Positions 33,080 to 44,480 of a stretch of DNA of 64,000 nucleotides are shown in pieces. The DNA is taken from positions 181,846,001-181,910,000 of the forward strand of contig JBITNC010000001.1 in the NCBI GenBank assembly GCA_050084985.1. The letters run 5' to 3'. Under the pieces are notes generated by a model. That model did no database searches and was not told the origin of the DNA. It saw only the letters and a program-made list of their open reading frames with translations. Origin of the DNA: Nageia nagi (lineage: Eukaryota > Pinophyta). Numbering within the stretch: position 1 is the stretch's first letter; each line of letters starts with the position of its first letter. Made by a program: the position numbers and the translations under genes.

Positions 33080-34730
33080 TTACTACACAAGAATGTGAAA
33101 AATAATAAGCATGTGGTTCACTAGATAACATTATATGTTAAGTTTTAACCTAGTAAATAATACATGTTAATTTTAACACTAGAGACATGATTGATTTGAT
33201 TTACAAGTGCAAATATTTTACAAATCAAATAATAACCTATGTACCCAGATACATTTCTCATCTCAAGAACTGTAGATGTATAGTGACATTGTTGAAGCTT
33301 GTTTTCTTATCTAAAATTAGACCTTCACCTAGATACCCACATAAGAGGAGCCCAAGTACTACCAATCCTCAACTAGTTCACCTTGGTCAATACTATACTT
33401 TTTCATAAGGAGAAGTACCTACTATTTTTCAAGGTTATGACATTTATTGGATCAACTAAATTATTAATCTTGATTAGGTTTTGAGTTGTCCTTCTAGGTT
33501 GTCAGGATAATCCTTGAATGGACATGTGGACATGTGGTATCACTACACACATTCCTATCCACCTATTAGAGTGATTTATATACCAATATAGGACTTAGAG
33601 GTAATTAAGAAGTATGAACTTTTTACCATTTGGATCATTGAACTTAAAGGCTTCAGTCTACTTGTCTTCACCTCATGGCTCCCAAACAAGTCATGTTGCA
33701 GAATGTACATACAGATGTGTTCATTTTTGGGGTTGGTCATATAAATGTTTGCATTTTTTATTGCATAAGAAAATAAATTAAAATGTGAAACATGAAGTAA
33801 AATAGCATAAGTAGAAACATCATCAATTCAAGATTTGAGACCTAAATGTCTAATGGGTTTTGTTTACCAACCCCTAAAGGACATATTTACATCATTTCTA
33901 ATTTTGCACATGTCCATTTTGCATAAGGAAGTAAATTGAATTATAACTTAAAATTTTTAAGTAATAAGCATGCATAATTGACTTAAAAAAATCTAAATCT
34001 TAAGCATTTAAATTAAGTTCTAAGCATGCATTATTAACTTAAAATTTTAAGTACTAAGTAGCATGCATTATAAAAATTTAAGTTCTAAAGCATGCAATAT
34101 TTTATCTAACATGCTATAAAAAAAGAAGTATAAATTCCCCCCCCCCCCCTAAATATAGCTTACAATTTTAACTTAGTAGTTAAAAAGATACTTGTATAAA
34201 AAATTAGCTTCTAAGTATGTAACCATTCTAATATATAAAGTAATTTCCCTTTTACTTAAAAAATTGCTAGTAAAATGGTATTCCTCTCCTTAAGCAAAAA
34301 AAAAAAGAAATTACCTCTAAAAGTGTCAAGTTTACTAATATTGATCATTTGACTAAGTAAATTGTCATACTTAGAAGTATTTATTAAGGCAAATTAAGAT
34401 TATATTCTAAAAAAAAAACCTTTATTTGCTACATTTTTCTAAAAAGTAAGATAGCATTTAAAAAGTAATGATATATGTTTGACCAACTACATACTCTAAG
34501 GATCATCATTGAAAATCTTTAAGAGTGGAGTATAAGTATGAAATACATTTAGTAAAAAAAGTATACCTTTATAATCAATTAATGCTTTTGAAGAAGAAGA
34601 CATGCAAGTAAAGACAAATTAAATGCCCAAAAACTATTGGGTCATCATTTAAAAAAAAATTAGAAAGGGAGATCAAGGTAAATAATAAATAAAGTGAGTA
34701 CCCCTCTTTTGAATAACAAAAAAGAATTAT
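33080..34730 (-). other. Leader of Copia C upstream of gag
   Basis: No gene is present. The stretch 33290-34090 is one inverted copy of the family leader unit that is triplicated in A/D. It is followed by ATGCATGC-type short repeats and a run of 13 C at 34137-34149. The remainder is A/T-rich. Confidence 0.65.
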
Positions 34731-35340
34731 AGTGTGAAGGCTACATAGGGTAAATGGAGGAGGGAGGAATCTGAGTATGCATGATGAAAAACATCAAAGG
34801 GCAAATGCAAGGTTACAGGTAATGGTGGCCAGGACGATCGATGAGTTCATGAGTCCATGATGGCACAACAAAGGAGATGATAGAGGGTGGCAATTGACTG
34901 AGGAAGGAGAGGGTAGAATAATGTGTCATGATGAATAAGGGGTCACAAGGAATGCACTTAAGGTTTGGATCGACTGATAGATGGTGGTCCAAGGTGGAGC
35001 GGCCAAGCAAAGAGAGGAAAGGGCTACCACTGTCACTGCCCTACCAAGTGATACTAAGGAGAAGAACAATGGTTTTGGAGACCATGCTAGGAGAGGGATC
35101 CATGTTAGAGTTGGTGGCACAAGGTCTTGATTCCCCCTTGTCACATTAGAAAGTAGGTCCTCTCACAAAAGGGTTCAAAGAGGGTTTTGTAGGGTGGAGG
35201 GAGGCACCATAAGAGGCTAGTTTTATGGCCATCTATTTCTATTTCTAATCTAATAATGAAATGGCCACAAAATGTGATGGCCACATAGGATAGTAGAGAG
35301 AAATGTAATGGCCATGCAACCCCCAAAAATGAAACTTTTG
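34731..35340 (-). other. Higher-GC segment in the Copia C leader, possible captured sequence
   Basis: This segment is richer in G+C than the leader around it and lies at the same position, between leader repeats and 5' LTR, where Copia B carries its captured gene fragment. Frames of 60-75 codons exist on both strands; none was recognised. It could be captured host DNA that has decayed, or native leader sequence. Confidence 0.35.
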
Positions 35341-35488
35341 TAACAGAGTTGAAAGGTTACATCAAAAAAAAGTAAATAGATTACAATGAGATTACAAGCT
35401 GCTCTATATTTTTGCTATATTTGAAACTTTGTAAAGATATTACAATAAAAAAAAACTTTCCCTTTTGTTTATATAATAAAGTATACAA

Positions 35489-35520
<32 letters not shown>

Positions 35521-35865
35521 TATATATATTATATATATTTAAAAAAATTACAATCTTTGTACTACAACATTTCTTCACAAATTTGTGTAAAAAAAAATTA
35601 CATCTTTTATTAAAAAATTATAACATGTTATTACTATATCATAAAGAAGTTTTTTTAAAAAAAATTGCAACTATCAAAATAGTCTTAGTAAAGAAATTTC
35701 ATGGCAATAACATGTATATAGATTTTCTTTAAAAAATAGATTAGCTCATAACAAAAGAATCTTACAATCATAATGAAATAATCCAAAGAAATCAATTAGG
35801 AAGGAAATAATTTATACCTTCTCTTGAGTTTACCTCAACAATGAAGTGTAAGATGAAGAGTGAAG
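35341..35865 (-). repeat. AT-rich end of the Copia C leader, TA microsatellite
   Basis: A TA dinucleotide tract lies at about 35490-35535. The surrounding A-rich sequence has no coding signal; the frame on each strand over the TA tract is a by-product. Confidence 0.7.
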
Positions 35866-35894
35866 ACCTCCAAGATGTTGATAAATAGCCTCCA

Positions 35895-35914
35895 CACCAA
35901 GCTCTAATACCAAA
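35895..35914 (-). promoter_or_regulatory. Primer-binding site of Copia C
   Basis: The - strand reads TTTGGTATTAGAGCTTGGTG directly after the 5' LTR. It differs from the usual initiator-Met site TGGTATCAGAGC by one C-to-T change. Confidence 0.85.
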
Positions 35915-36414
35915 TGAGAGAGTTGAACTATAAACTAAACAACTCTAAAGTCTCAAGATCATATGAAAACTCATACTAACATCAAGATAACTCAAGAACA
36001 CAATCTCATCAAGTGACATAAGATGTAAGTGGTTCCTCCAACTAGGAGTGCATCCACTAACTAGATCTCACTTCATTCACAAATATGAATCTCTTACAAT
36101 CCTCCTAAACATTTCTCCTAAATACTATCCTATAGCATAATTTTACTCCATAAATTAGTGTGTGATCACAAAGAGAGATATTTCTATTTATAGGCCACAA
36201 TCCCTCTTTGGATCACCCTTTTATCCAATATACAAAAGCATGGCATGCATATCCTTTTACTCAAGGGGCATGTTCATGACATAGAGTGTAGGACAAGTTA
36301 CATTATCATATTCACTTAAATACTTAAGGTATCATATGATACCCTTAAGTATTAGTGAATTTACATAGAATATTATTACATAACCTTCACAATAATGCAT
36401 TATGCATTCCAACA
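35915..36414 (-). repeat. 5' LTR of Copia C
   Basis: On the + strand it begins TGAGAGAGTTGAACTATAAAC and ends GCATTCCAACA. A TATA box (TATAAATAGA on the - strand) lies at 36182-36191. The target duplication candidate CAGTT follows at 36415-36419. Confidence 0.9.
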
Positions 36415-36863
36415 CAGTTATCCATATGTGAGGAATTTGTATGTGCATTTTTTTTTACTTTATTTTGTAATAATAATCAACACATGTTTTATATATAGCA
36501 GGTGACTATGAGTTTTGGTTTGGCATATTTGTGATAACTTATAGTGCACCATTAATCATTTCATAATGGAATTTGTGTGATTCATCTATCCTTGTTTATA
36601 TGAATATTACATCTAACTGATCTTGTTATTTGAGTTGCTTATAACTTCTAGTTGGATGGATACTTTATGTACATTAAAACCAATTATGGTTAATGATTGT
36701 ACTATAAATCATTTGCTAAAATGGTAAAATAGTGAGCCCCAAACTAAATCTTTCTTACTTCACAAATATGTAAAAATTTATCATCTTCGATTGTATCTAT
36801 TTGGAGGAGAACTCTTTTTCTTCTCTCTTATTCTCTCTATCCTAATATTTCGTTAAGGGGGAG
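36415..36863 (+). other. 3' untranslated region of Copia A/D, right part, with polypurine tract
   Basis: This continues A/D after Copia C, without a gene. It is parallel to 28425-28870 of Copia C in inverted orientation (landmarks GGTGACTATGAGTTTTGG, AGTTGGATGGATAC, TTTGGAGGAGAAC). The polypurine tract TTAAGGGGGAG at 36853-36863 directly precedes the LTR. Confidence 0.8.
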
Positions 36864-37359
36864 TGTTGGAATGTATAATGCATAATTGTAAAGGTTTTGT
36901 ATTAATCCTCTTTGTAAATTCACTAATACTTAAGAGTATCATTAGATATTCTAATTATTTAAGTGAATATGGTAATGTAACTTATTCTACACTCCATGTC
37001 ATGAGCATACCCCTTGGTTAAAAGGGAGTGCATGTCATACCTTTGTACATTGGGTAAAAGGGTGATCCAAAGAGGGATTTTGGTCTATAAATAGAAGGCT
37101 CCCTCTTTGTGATTATACACCAATTTGTGGAGTAAATTTATGCTATAGGATAGTGTTTAGGAGATGAGATTAAGAGAATTGTAAGAGATTCATGTTTGTG
37201 AATGAAGTGAGATCTAGTTAGTGGATGTACTCCTAGTTGGAGAAACCACTTTATCTCTTTTGTGTTATATTTATGAGATTGTCTAATTTGAGTTAATTAG
37301 ATGTGATTTTGAGCTTTCATGAGATCTTGGTAGTTTAGGATTGTTCTTGTTATATTACA
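36864..37359 (+). repeat. 3' LTR of Copia A/D
   Basis: It begins TGTTGGAATGTATAATGC and ends TTGTTATATTACA. It is homologous, inverted, to the LTRs of Copia C and of similar length. A TATA box (CTATAAATAG) lies at about 37085-37094. The partner 5' LTR should lie left of the window. Bases 37360-37364 (AATAC) are the expected right target duplication. Confidence 0.8.
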
Positions 37360-37439
37360 AATACTTCAATTGCAAGAATAAGTGGCAAAATAAGAGAAAA
37401 TTATTAATAATTTGCTAAATCAATAGGTTGGACTTCCAT

Positions 37440-38450
37440 AAGAAGAACTTGTTCTAAAACAAGAAAGGATTAAAGAGATAAATGATCAAATTTAGGTAAA
37501 TATTGAATAGGATCTTGCTTCAGATCTTAAAAAAACCTACATCCCAAAGTTTAACAATAAGCAAGAAGGTGAGCAAGCTAAGGTATGGTTAGAAGAAGCA
37601 AAGATATTTCTCTATAAAAACACTTATCTCTAGAAACCAATATTATGTGGGCTCCCTATAATTTTTAGGATATTACATTGGAATGGTGGAATGCTTACAA
37701 GATTGAGCATGTGATTCAATATCTTAAGTGGTTGAACTTTGTTGTAGCCTTTCATAAAATATTCATTCCATAAATCTATTATGATAGGAAGTATGAAGAA
37801 TACTATACTCTACAACAAGGATCCATGAGTATCTAAAGCAAACACCAAAAATTTGTCAAGCTACTCAAATATTTTTCTAAAGATAAGAATCATATGAAGG
37901 TTTACAAGTTTCTTGTTGGGATAGACCTTAACATTAAAACTATGGTGAATGTGTTAATCCCCAAAATACTTAAATAAGCATATGACCTTACGAAGAGAGA
38001 AGAGGGCAATTTGGGAATTAAGAAAACCTTCATAAACTATAATCTTTTGGATGAAAAGGACAAGGAAATATATCAAAAGAGTAAAAATGCAAGATTATTG
38101 AGATGGGAATAAGAATAATAAGCCTAGCAACCAAGAAAAAATAAGATCAGGGATAATAATCATAATGGTCATAAATATGGTAATCCACCCAAGTTTGAGA
38201 AAAGGCCATTTGGTAAAAAAAAAATAACAAAAAAAAAAATTCAAAGGAAAAATTAGTAGTTCCAAAAATAAAATTATAATCATGGGAATGGAAGCCAAGG
38301 ATCTAGGAATCATAGTCAAGAATTTTCAAACAAAAGGGTTAATCATAATTTACCTAAGGATAAGTTTTTAGAATAGATAAAGGGTCCTAGAGATAGATGT
38401 TGGAATTGTAATGGAGATCGTTATGCAAATTAGTGCCTATGAAGACATAT
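37440..38450 (+). pseudogene. Gypsy G gag (degenerate)
   Basis: Fragments read QERIKEINDQI, YIPKFNNKQEGEQAKVWLEE, YNKIEHVIQYLKWLN-like and KHQKFVKLLKYF, the usual gag core of Ty3/gypsy elements. A CCHC-type zinc knuckle with Cys at 38398 reads CWNCNGDRYAN, then a stop (TAG) and another Cys. A Lys/Asn-rich linker precedes it. Stops and frameshifts are frequent. Confidence 0.75.
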
Positions 38451-38469
38451 CAACCTAAAGAAAAATGTA

Positions 38470-38870
38470 TCTTTGCAGATACAGAATTAGCATAGACCAA
38501 AGGAAAAGCCACTCCCCTTCAAATTTTGGGCAAATTTGCTAATAAATATTTTAATGTTTTGATATATTATGGTGTTATTGATAGTTTTATTTTAAATTCT
38601 TTAGTTAAAGAAATGTATAAGGCACCAAAATTATTAAAAAATGGATGATAAGTGGAGTTTGGATATAGACATAAGTACCCTTTTAGATAATGTTTTAGGG
38701 ATGTTGAAATAGAATTACCCAAGGGATATACTATTTAGGATTTGTATGTGATTCCATTAGCTTCTTACGATATAATTTTGGGCATGGATTGATTAATGGC
38801 TCACAAATCCTTAATTGAATTTCAAGAAAGATGGGTCAAATACACTAATGAGTCTTAGAATCAATATAGG
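38470..38870 (+). pseudogene. Gypsy G aspartic protease (degenerate)
   Basis: The segment VLIYYGVIDSFILNSLV near 38556-38605 takes the place of the usual active-site motif with a D-S/T-G core, which is not preserved. The later motif DIILGMD (38770-38790) is typical for this family; the expected Trp after it is a TGA stop. Coding similarity then fades until RT near 39100. Confidence 0.65.
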
Positions 38871-39099
38871 ATATACAATAATTAAGGAACTTTTGAGCAT
38901 TATTTGATAATAACCATGCAAATAAAAAGAATCATAATAAAAAGGGAGATGATATATGCGATCAAGGTTAAAGAGGAGGAATAAAATGAGAAGGATGTAA
39001 GTTGCTAAACAAGTCTCCTTAGCTATGATAATATAGATATGTATTCCTTGATGATCTACCAGGGTTACCTCTAAAATGAGAATTTGAGTTCTTGATATA

Positions 39100-40365
39100 C
39101 TTGGTACATGGAGCAAATCCTATTTCTTAAACTTCATATAGAATGAATACCATCAAAATGCAAGAATTGAAAGTGTAATTGCAAGATCTTTTAGAAAAGC
39201 GATTGATAAAATCTAATGTATCACCATGGGATGCTCCAATACTATTTGTAAAGAACAATAATGCTACCTTAAGGTTGTGCATCAATTATAGTATGCTAAA
39301 CAAAGTCACCATCAAAAATAGGTATCCACTACCTAGGATTGATGATTTATTTTATCAACTAAAGGATGCTACTATCTTTTCTAAGATAGTTTTAAGATCA
39401 GGATAGCATCAATTGAGGATCAAGAGTTCAAATATTCATAAGAAAATTCAAAACTAGGAATGGATATTATGAGATTGTGGTACTACCCTTCAGGTTAACT
39501 AATGCCCTTGTAACTTTCATGAATTTGATGAATAGTGTATATCAAGAGTATCTCAATAAGTTTATGTTAGTATTTCTCGATGACATCCTCATATATTCAA
39601 GAAATGAAGAGGAGCATAATCATCAATTGAGAATGGCTTTAGAAGTATTAAGGAAAAATTAGTTATATGGAAAATTATCAAAATATGAAATTTATATTTC
39701 ACAAATTTAGTATTTAGGCCATATCATTTCTACAAATGGAATCTCAATTGATCCTAAGAAAGTGGAAGCAATAATGAGTTTGCTTGTACCAAAAAATGTG
39801 ATTGAGGTAAGAATTTTTATGGAGTTAGTCAAATATTATCAAACATTAAGGACTTTTCAAAAATAGCCAATCCCATCACTAGCCTTTAGAAAAAGAATAA
39901 GGTCTTCAAGTGGATAGAAAAATATGAGAAAGCTTTTGTTATCCTAAAAGAAAAGCTTACCATGGTACCTATACTCACCATCTTTGATCCACATGTTAAT
40001 TTCTCAATATGCACATATGCTTCATTAGGAGGATTGGGTGGTGTTTTATCATAGATTGTAAAACTAGTAGCATATGAATCCAAGAAATTGAGAACCCATG
40101 AGCTAAATTACGCAACTTATGATCTTGAGTTAGCAATAATAGTTCATGCACTTAAGATGTGGAGGTACTATCTTTTGGGAAAACCCTTCAAACTTGAGAT
40201 AATTCATCGAAGTTTGAAGTATTTATTTACTCAACCATATTTAAATTCCAAGAAAAGGTGATGGATGGAGTTCTTAGTTGAGTATGGCTTTGGAATTACA
40301 TATATTAAAGAGAAAGAGAATAAAGTGGTAGATGCTCTAAGTTATCAAGACATGTCAATTCCATG
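39100..40365 (+). pseudogene. Gypsy G reverse transcriptase and RNase H
   Basis: RT begins near LVHGANPIS. An open block at 39179-39406 reads [40 protein letters not shown] and [18 protein letters not shown] (Asp of the first catalytic motif replaced by Val). After a stop at the YHQLRI position and a frameshift, 39477-39662 holds LPFRLTNALVTFMNLMN and the catalytic FLDDILIYSRNEEEHNHQL. RNase H follows at about 39890-40365 with FKWIEKYEKAF, PILTIFDPHVNFSICTYAS, the ELNYATYDLELAIIVHAL motif and KENKVVDALSYQ. Confidence 0.88.
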
Positions 40366-40382
40366 ATAAGAAGTCAATTTCA

Positions 40383-41460
40383 TTTGTTTGATCAAGTAAA
40401 GGTCCTATAGCAAGAGGATCCATATTGTGAGTCTATTCAAGAATTGATAAGGAAGGGTACTCCATCATCCTAAGATTTGGTTGAAAAATATGGATTCCTT
40501 TATTTTAAGGATAGATTGATCATCCTAGAGAAAGGTGACTTAAGAAATTTGATCATGCAAGAAACCCATCGACCTCCTTATGCAGCACATCCTGGAGGTA
40601 CAAAACTGAAGGAAGACTTGAAATGGAAATTTTGTTAGGATGGTTTGAAGAGACATAACAAACTTTATGGCTAAATATCTTGAATGTCAAAAGGTAAAAA
40701 TAGAGCATCAACATCCAAGTGGATATTTGTATCCACATATTGTTCCCATGCAAAAATAGAAGGTAATTTCGATAGATTTTGTTGTTGATTTGATGAAAAC
40801 CAATATCCATCATGACTTAATTTTGGTAGTGGTTGATAGATTGACCAAGGTAGCACATTTTATGCCTATAAATACCACTAATTATACCCCTACTTTGGAA
40901 AATAAATTTACATATGAAATCTTCATATTACATAGATTTCCAAAGGTGATCATCTCAGATAGAGATTCAAACTTCACCTTCATCTTTTGGAAATCATTAC
41001 ATAAGGCATCAGGAATAAAATTAAATGAGTTTGGCATATCATCCTAAGACATATGGGCATATTGAACATGTGAATAGAGTTCTTTAGTATATGCTTAGAA
41101 TGTATTACATGGAACAAAAGACTAAATAGGAATACTACTTATATTTAGTTGAGTTTACCTTTAATAATGGATATCATCCATCTTTGAGAATGGCCCCATT
41201 TGAAGCTCTTAATGGAAGGATATGTATAACTTCTTTATCTTAGGACAATTAGGAGGATCAGGTGATGATCCAACTTGATATATTAAAGAAAATGGAGGAG
41301 CAACTCAAATTCATACAATGGAAGGTAAAGGAGGATGATGACCATAAAAAGAGATATACTGATATAAAGAGAACTTCTTGAGAATTTGTTGTGGGAGATA
41401 AAGCATTCTTATGAGTTTGACCCATGAAAAGTGCCATAAAGTCTACCAAATTAGATCCCT
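40383..41460 (+). pseudogene. Gypsy G integrase (degenerate)
   Basis: The zinc-binding region is partly preserved (ETHRPPYAAHPGGTKL near 40560-40610, then a Cys pair near 40635 and 40680). The core shows LVVVDRLTKVAHFMPI, LHRFPKVIISDRDSNFTFIF and FGISSH-like in frames around 40790-41050. Later parts to 41460 are broken by stops and frameshifts. Confidence 0.8.
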
Positions 41461-41474
41461 AATTTATTGGTCCT

Positions 41475-41753
41475 TTGGAGATAGTTAAAAAGAATAATCC
41501 AATTGCCTATAAACTTTCTTTGCCACTAAGTTTATCAAAAATGCATGATGTATTTCATGTCTCATTATTGAGAAACTATGTTGCTGACCCACTTCATTTG
41601 TTGGATTTTCCTAACTTGCATATGTTGGACCCTAAAGCTATTGAAGTTCTCACTATTAAAATCTCAACTTTTAGGACTAAAAAATTAAGAAGTCAGGAGA
41701 TAAATGAATGTTTAATCCAATGGGCCAAGTACTTTGAATCTTCTTCCCCTTAA
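41475..41753 (+). pseudogene. Gypsy G integrase C-terminus with chromodomain-like tail
   Basis: An open block of 92 codons reads KNNPIAYKLSLPLSLSKMHD, VFHVSLLRNYVADPLHLLDF and later RTKKLRSQEINECLIQWAKY. The arrangement (HDVFHVS-LR-Y, then a short beta-rich segment ending in VQW/IQW) is that of plant chromoviruses. The block ends SSSP where EEATWE-type sequence is usual, so the tail may be truncated. Confidence 0.8.
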
Positions 41754-41877
41754 AAAGATGTATCTATAATGAAAAAGTAATTTTCTTATTTGTTTGAGTG
41801 ATTATGTAAATATTATTGAAATCTATTATTTGTATTTGAGAATACAAGGGATTGTGTTCCTTTTGAGAGCAGTAGTA

Positions 41878-43120
41878 TGTAACGACCCATATAATTGCAC
41901 TTATTATGACCTAAATGCCTTCAAGAATTTGAATGTGATTGAGACTATTTATGTTATGAGATGATTAATTAGATGGGTATATGTAATATTTGTACCAGTT
42001 TAATGTTGGCTTTGATGTTGTTGTGATATAGGTTATAGGTTGACTTAGTGCAAGAATCAAATTGAAGATCTCAAGGAACCAAAGACAAGTTGGTTACGGG
42101 AACAAATTAGTAAGAGTGAAGAAATGATTAGCATTGATTCCCTAATAATCCATAGGTACCTTCATAAAGCATATTTGTATTTTATGCATGAGACATGATC
42201 CTTGTGATGTGTGTGATGTTCGTGTATGCACCAACAACATTTACCTTGTAGGATGAGCAGTATCTGCATGTCAAAATGTATGCTAAAATATTTATTATCC
42301 TAGAAAATTAATTAACTATTTTTTAATATTACAAGGGAATATTCTAGATACTTAAATTTAATTTTTTTCACTAAAGAATTGTAATTTTTAGGGTTAGGTG
42401 AAAATAAATTTATCAAGGGATGAGGTGGTAAAAATTATTAGCCTACCTTAAAACCCTAAATATTCTCCCTCTCCCTTGCATTTTGGTATTTTGCATGATA
42501 TGTGCAAAATAATTGAGGGATAATTTCCATACACTTTGGTATTTTGCATGAGGTGTACAAATTAATTTGTGGGACTATTTAGACCTTGTGACTTACAAAT
42601 AAAATTACTTAAATCCCACCAGAAAACAAACGCCTCCATGTTTCCCCCAAGCAAAAAGTTTGAGGTGGCAAAATAATAATATATTTGGAAGTGTTATACC
42701 AATATTTTTCTATAAATACCTAAGGAAGTTTGGGAAAAATATACTCATATTCTCTATTCCCAAAATATTGGTCTTGGAATTCGTGGAGGAAGGAGTCCTT
42801 GTCTTCTTATTTTCCCATACACAAATCTAGGTGCTCTTCTCATATTTTAGCCACTAGTGTTAATTGTTTAGTCTAAGTTGTGAATTTTGAAGTTTCTTTG
42901 AAAAGTGGAATTGTTTATTCAAAAATGTGTGATGATAATAAGGGCTACTTTATTTTTTTTTATTATTGACCTTGCGTTAATACCATATGAGTGGCATAGT
43001 ATTTTTATTTTCTTTGACATGTTTATGTGTATTAGTATACTTATAATAAAAATACTAGTAGAATAGCATTATATTAATAAAACCAAAGTCATAAGGTGAT
43101 TTGGAGATCCAAACGAGTCT
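41878..43120 (+). repeat. Presumed 3' LTR of Gypsy G (right end undefined)
   Basis: The TGTAACGACCC start after a purine-rich stretch (GAGAGCAGTAGTA) is a common plant gypsy LTR start. A TATA box (TCTATAAATACC) lies at about 42709-42720. No 5' LTR is in the window, so the right end is a guess; it may extend beyond 44 kb. A similar LTR start occurs at 45942. Confidence 0.55.
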
Positions 43121-44480
43121 AACATGTTGTGATATAGATTTACTTATCTTTTGAGTAGTCTTGTTGCCCTAGAACCTCCAACACTAGGCGACACTCCCCT
43201 TTCTCGAGAACTCAAATATGAATTTGTATTAGATGTCTTCAGATACTCCCGTTTCTGATACAAGTTATCGCAACTCATTTTAGAATGAGTTGAGGGAAGT
43301 TAATTCATGGTGGTGCATGGGCTGCTCCGAAGGAAACGAGAGTATTAGTGTATATAATTCCTATTGATCTTATTTTGAATCTGTGGATCATTTGTTGGCT
43401 GCTATGGTTAGTTCTCGGTCACAAGTTTTCTTCATTTATTGAAATTCGTATTTTTATCTTTCCATCAGAGTTGTCATTTTACTTACCACTCCCCTTTAAA
43501 CCTGACATTGCGGATATTAATATTTACTTTACACAATAGAGTGTCATACTTCGAATGTTTTGACACCTCAGTTGGAAAGCTACTCCATGGAATCCAAATT
43601 ATTTACCTCAGAAGGGCCGGGTTTTAGATTAAGTCAGTCATTTTGAAACTCTGAATCCTGGTTTATCTGCAATTTGAACCTATTTTGACTATAGATATTG
43701 TAGTAGTTTTTCCCCATTTCTTTCCTTCGATTGCAAAAGGGAGACTCGTGGTATTAAAGCGATCCTTCCTATTATAACTTGGAGGTAAGGTAACGAGCCT
43801 TTGAATCTATGTGTACGATTTAATATGTTGAGAAAAAGGTCGTCCACCTGTGAGAAATATTTATAATTTATATGACATGAGCTAGCACTAGTTGTTATGT
43901 GTTTTCCATCCATCAAGCATTCTCCGTATACTGATGAACTCTAACCTGCGAGGCCTCTTCATTTACTTATAAGTTTCAGGAATTTACCCCACTATTTTTG
44001 CACGTAATCCATATACGAAAGCTTTCATTCTCTATAAGCGATCGAGGCAAGTAAGTCATTTTATTGTGTTAGAGTTTCTAGATAGCATACTAATGCATGC
44101 CTGGGACGAGCATGAGCATGGGAAAATTACGTCAATTTCTGAGTCTTTGAGTAACATCTCCTTTGGCACAAGCCTTTATTCTCATCATACAAATCTCTTT
44201 CATGGACTGTTATATAATTATTTTTGTCTCCTTACAGTTGAACCCCTTCTACGTTGACTATATGAATGAAAATAATGTAGGGTTAATTCTATAGATCGGG
44301 GTATAGTTTTCCCAACTCTAGCGAGTCATTATAAGAGAACATGAGACCCTCTACAAATATGAGCTCCTCCAATTGCACTTCATTGTGGATGTCAAACTCT
44401 GTCACAGATTTTATGAGCGAAGATAATAATAATGGATGGATTGGATACACTTTTATTTCCCCCCTCTTAAAGCCTCATTA
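43121..44480. other. Segment with preserved CpG, no recognised gene
   Basis: This stretch has visibly more G+C and CpG (for example GGCGACACTCCCC, CTTTCTCGAGAAC, CGATCGAGGC) than everything around it. Short frames up to about 75 codons exist but show no known domain. It may be the downstream part of a long LTR of Gypsy G or sequence with a different history. Confidence 0.4.

Larger units (their letters stand above)
27920..36414 (-). mobile_element. Full-length Copia element C
   Basis: The element is on the - strand, about 8.5 kb, with LTRs at 27920-28408 (3') and 35915-36414 (5'). The flanking 5-mers are CAATT on the left and CAGTT on the right, a target duplication with one mismatch. Components follow the order of Copia B: primer site, leader, gag-protease, integrase, RT, RNase H, minisatellite remnant, polypurine tract. 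Its LTRs belong to the same family as the 3' LTR of A/D, in which it sits. It is older than Copia B: the LTRs differ in length and many stops are present. Confidence 0.9.
1..37359 (+). mobile_element. Copia element A/D, split by nested insertions, 5' LTR outside window
   Basis: Three segments make up one Ty1/copia element read on the + strand: 1-6735 (leader, gag, protease, integrase, first part of RT), 26755-27919 (rest of RT, RNase H, start of the 3' untranslated region) and 36415-37359 (rest of the untranslated region and the 3' LTR). The first segment stops in RT just after the VLNQGK region. The second resumes just before ILIIGN, so the two halves join at one point of the same gene. A DNA transposon fills the first gap and Copia element C the second. 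All frames are broken by stops and indels. That the halves are one insertion is an inference from this fit, from the shared orientation and from family similarity. Confidence 0.8.
37360..43120 (+). mobile_element. Ty3/gypsy element G (chromovirus-like), 5' part outside window
   Basis: Coding similarity starts immediately after the Copia A/D LTR inside a gag coiled-coil-like segment, so A/D appears to be inserted in the gag of G. The order on the + strand is gag, zinc knuckle, protease, RT, RNase H, integrase, chromodomain-like tail, LTR. This Ty3/gypsy order and the C-terminal FHVSLLRNYVADP segment suit a plant chromovirus. Every gene is broken. The 3' LTR starts at 41878, and its right end is not determined. 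Confidence 0.8.

Noticed and set aside
35412-35732. Open frames of 65 and 106 codons over a TA microsatellite
   Set aside because: Low-complexity A/T sequence without coding character.
43348-43916. Several 60-75 codon frames in the CpG-preserving stretch
   Set aside because: They overlap on both strands and show no recognisable domain; considered accidental.
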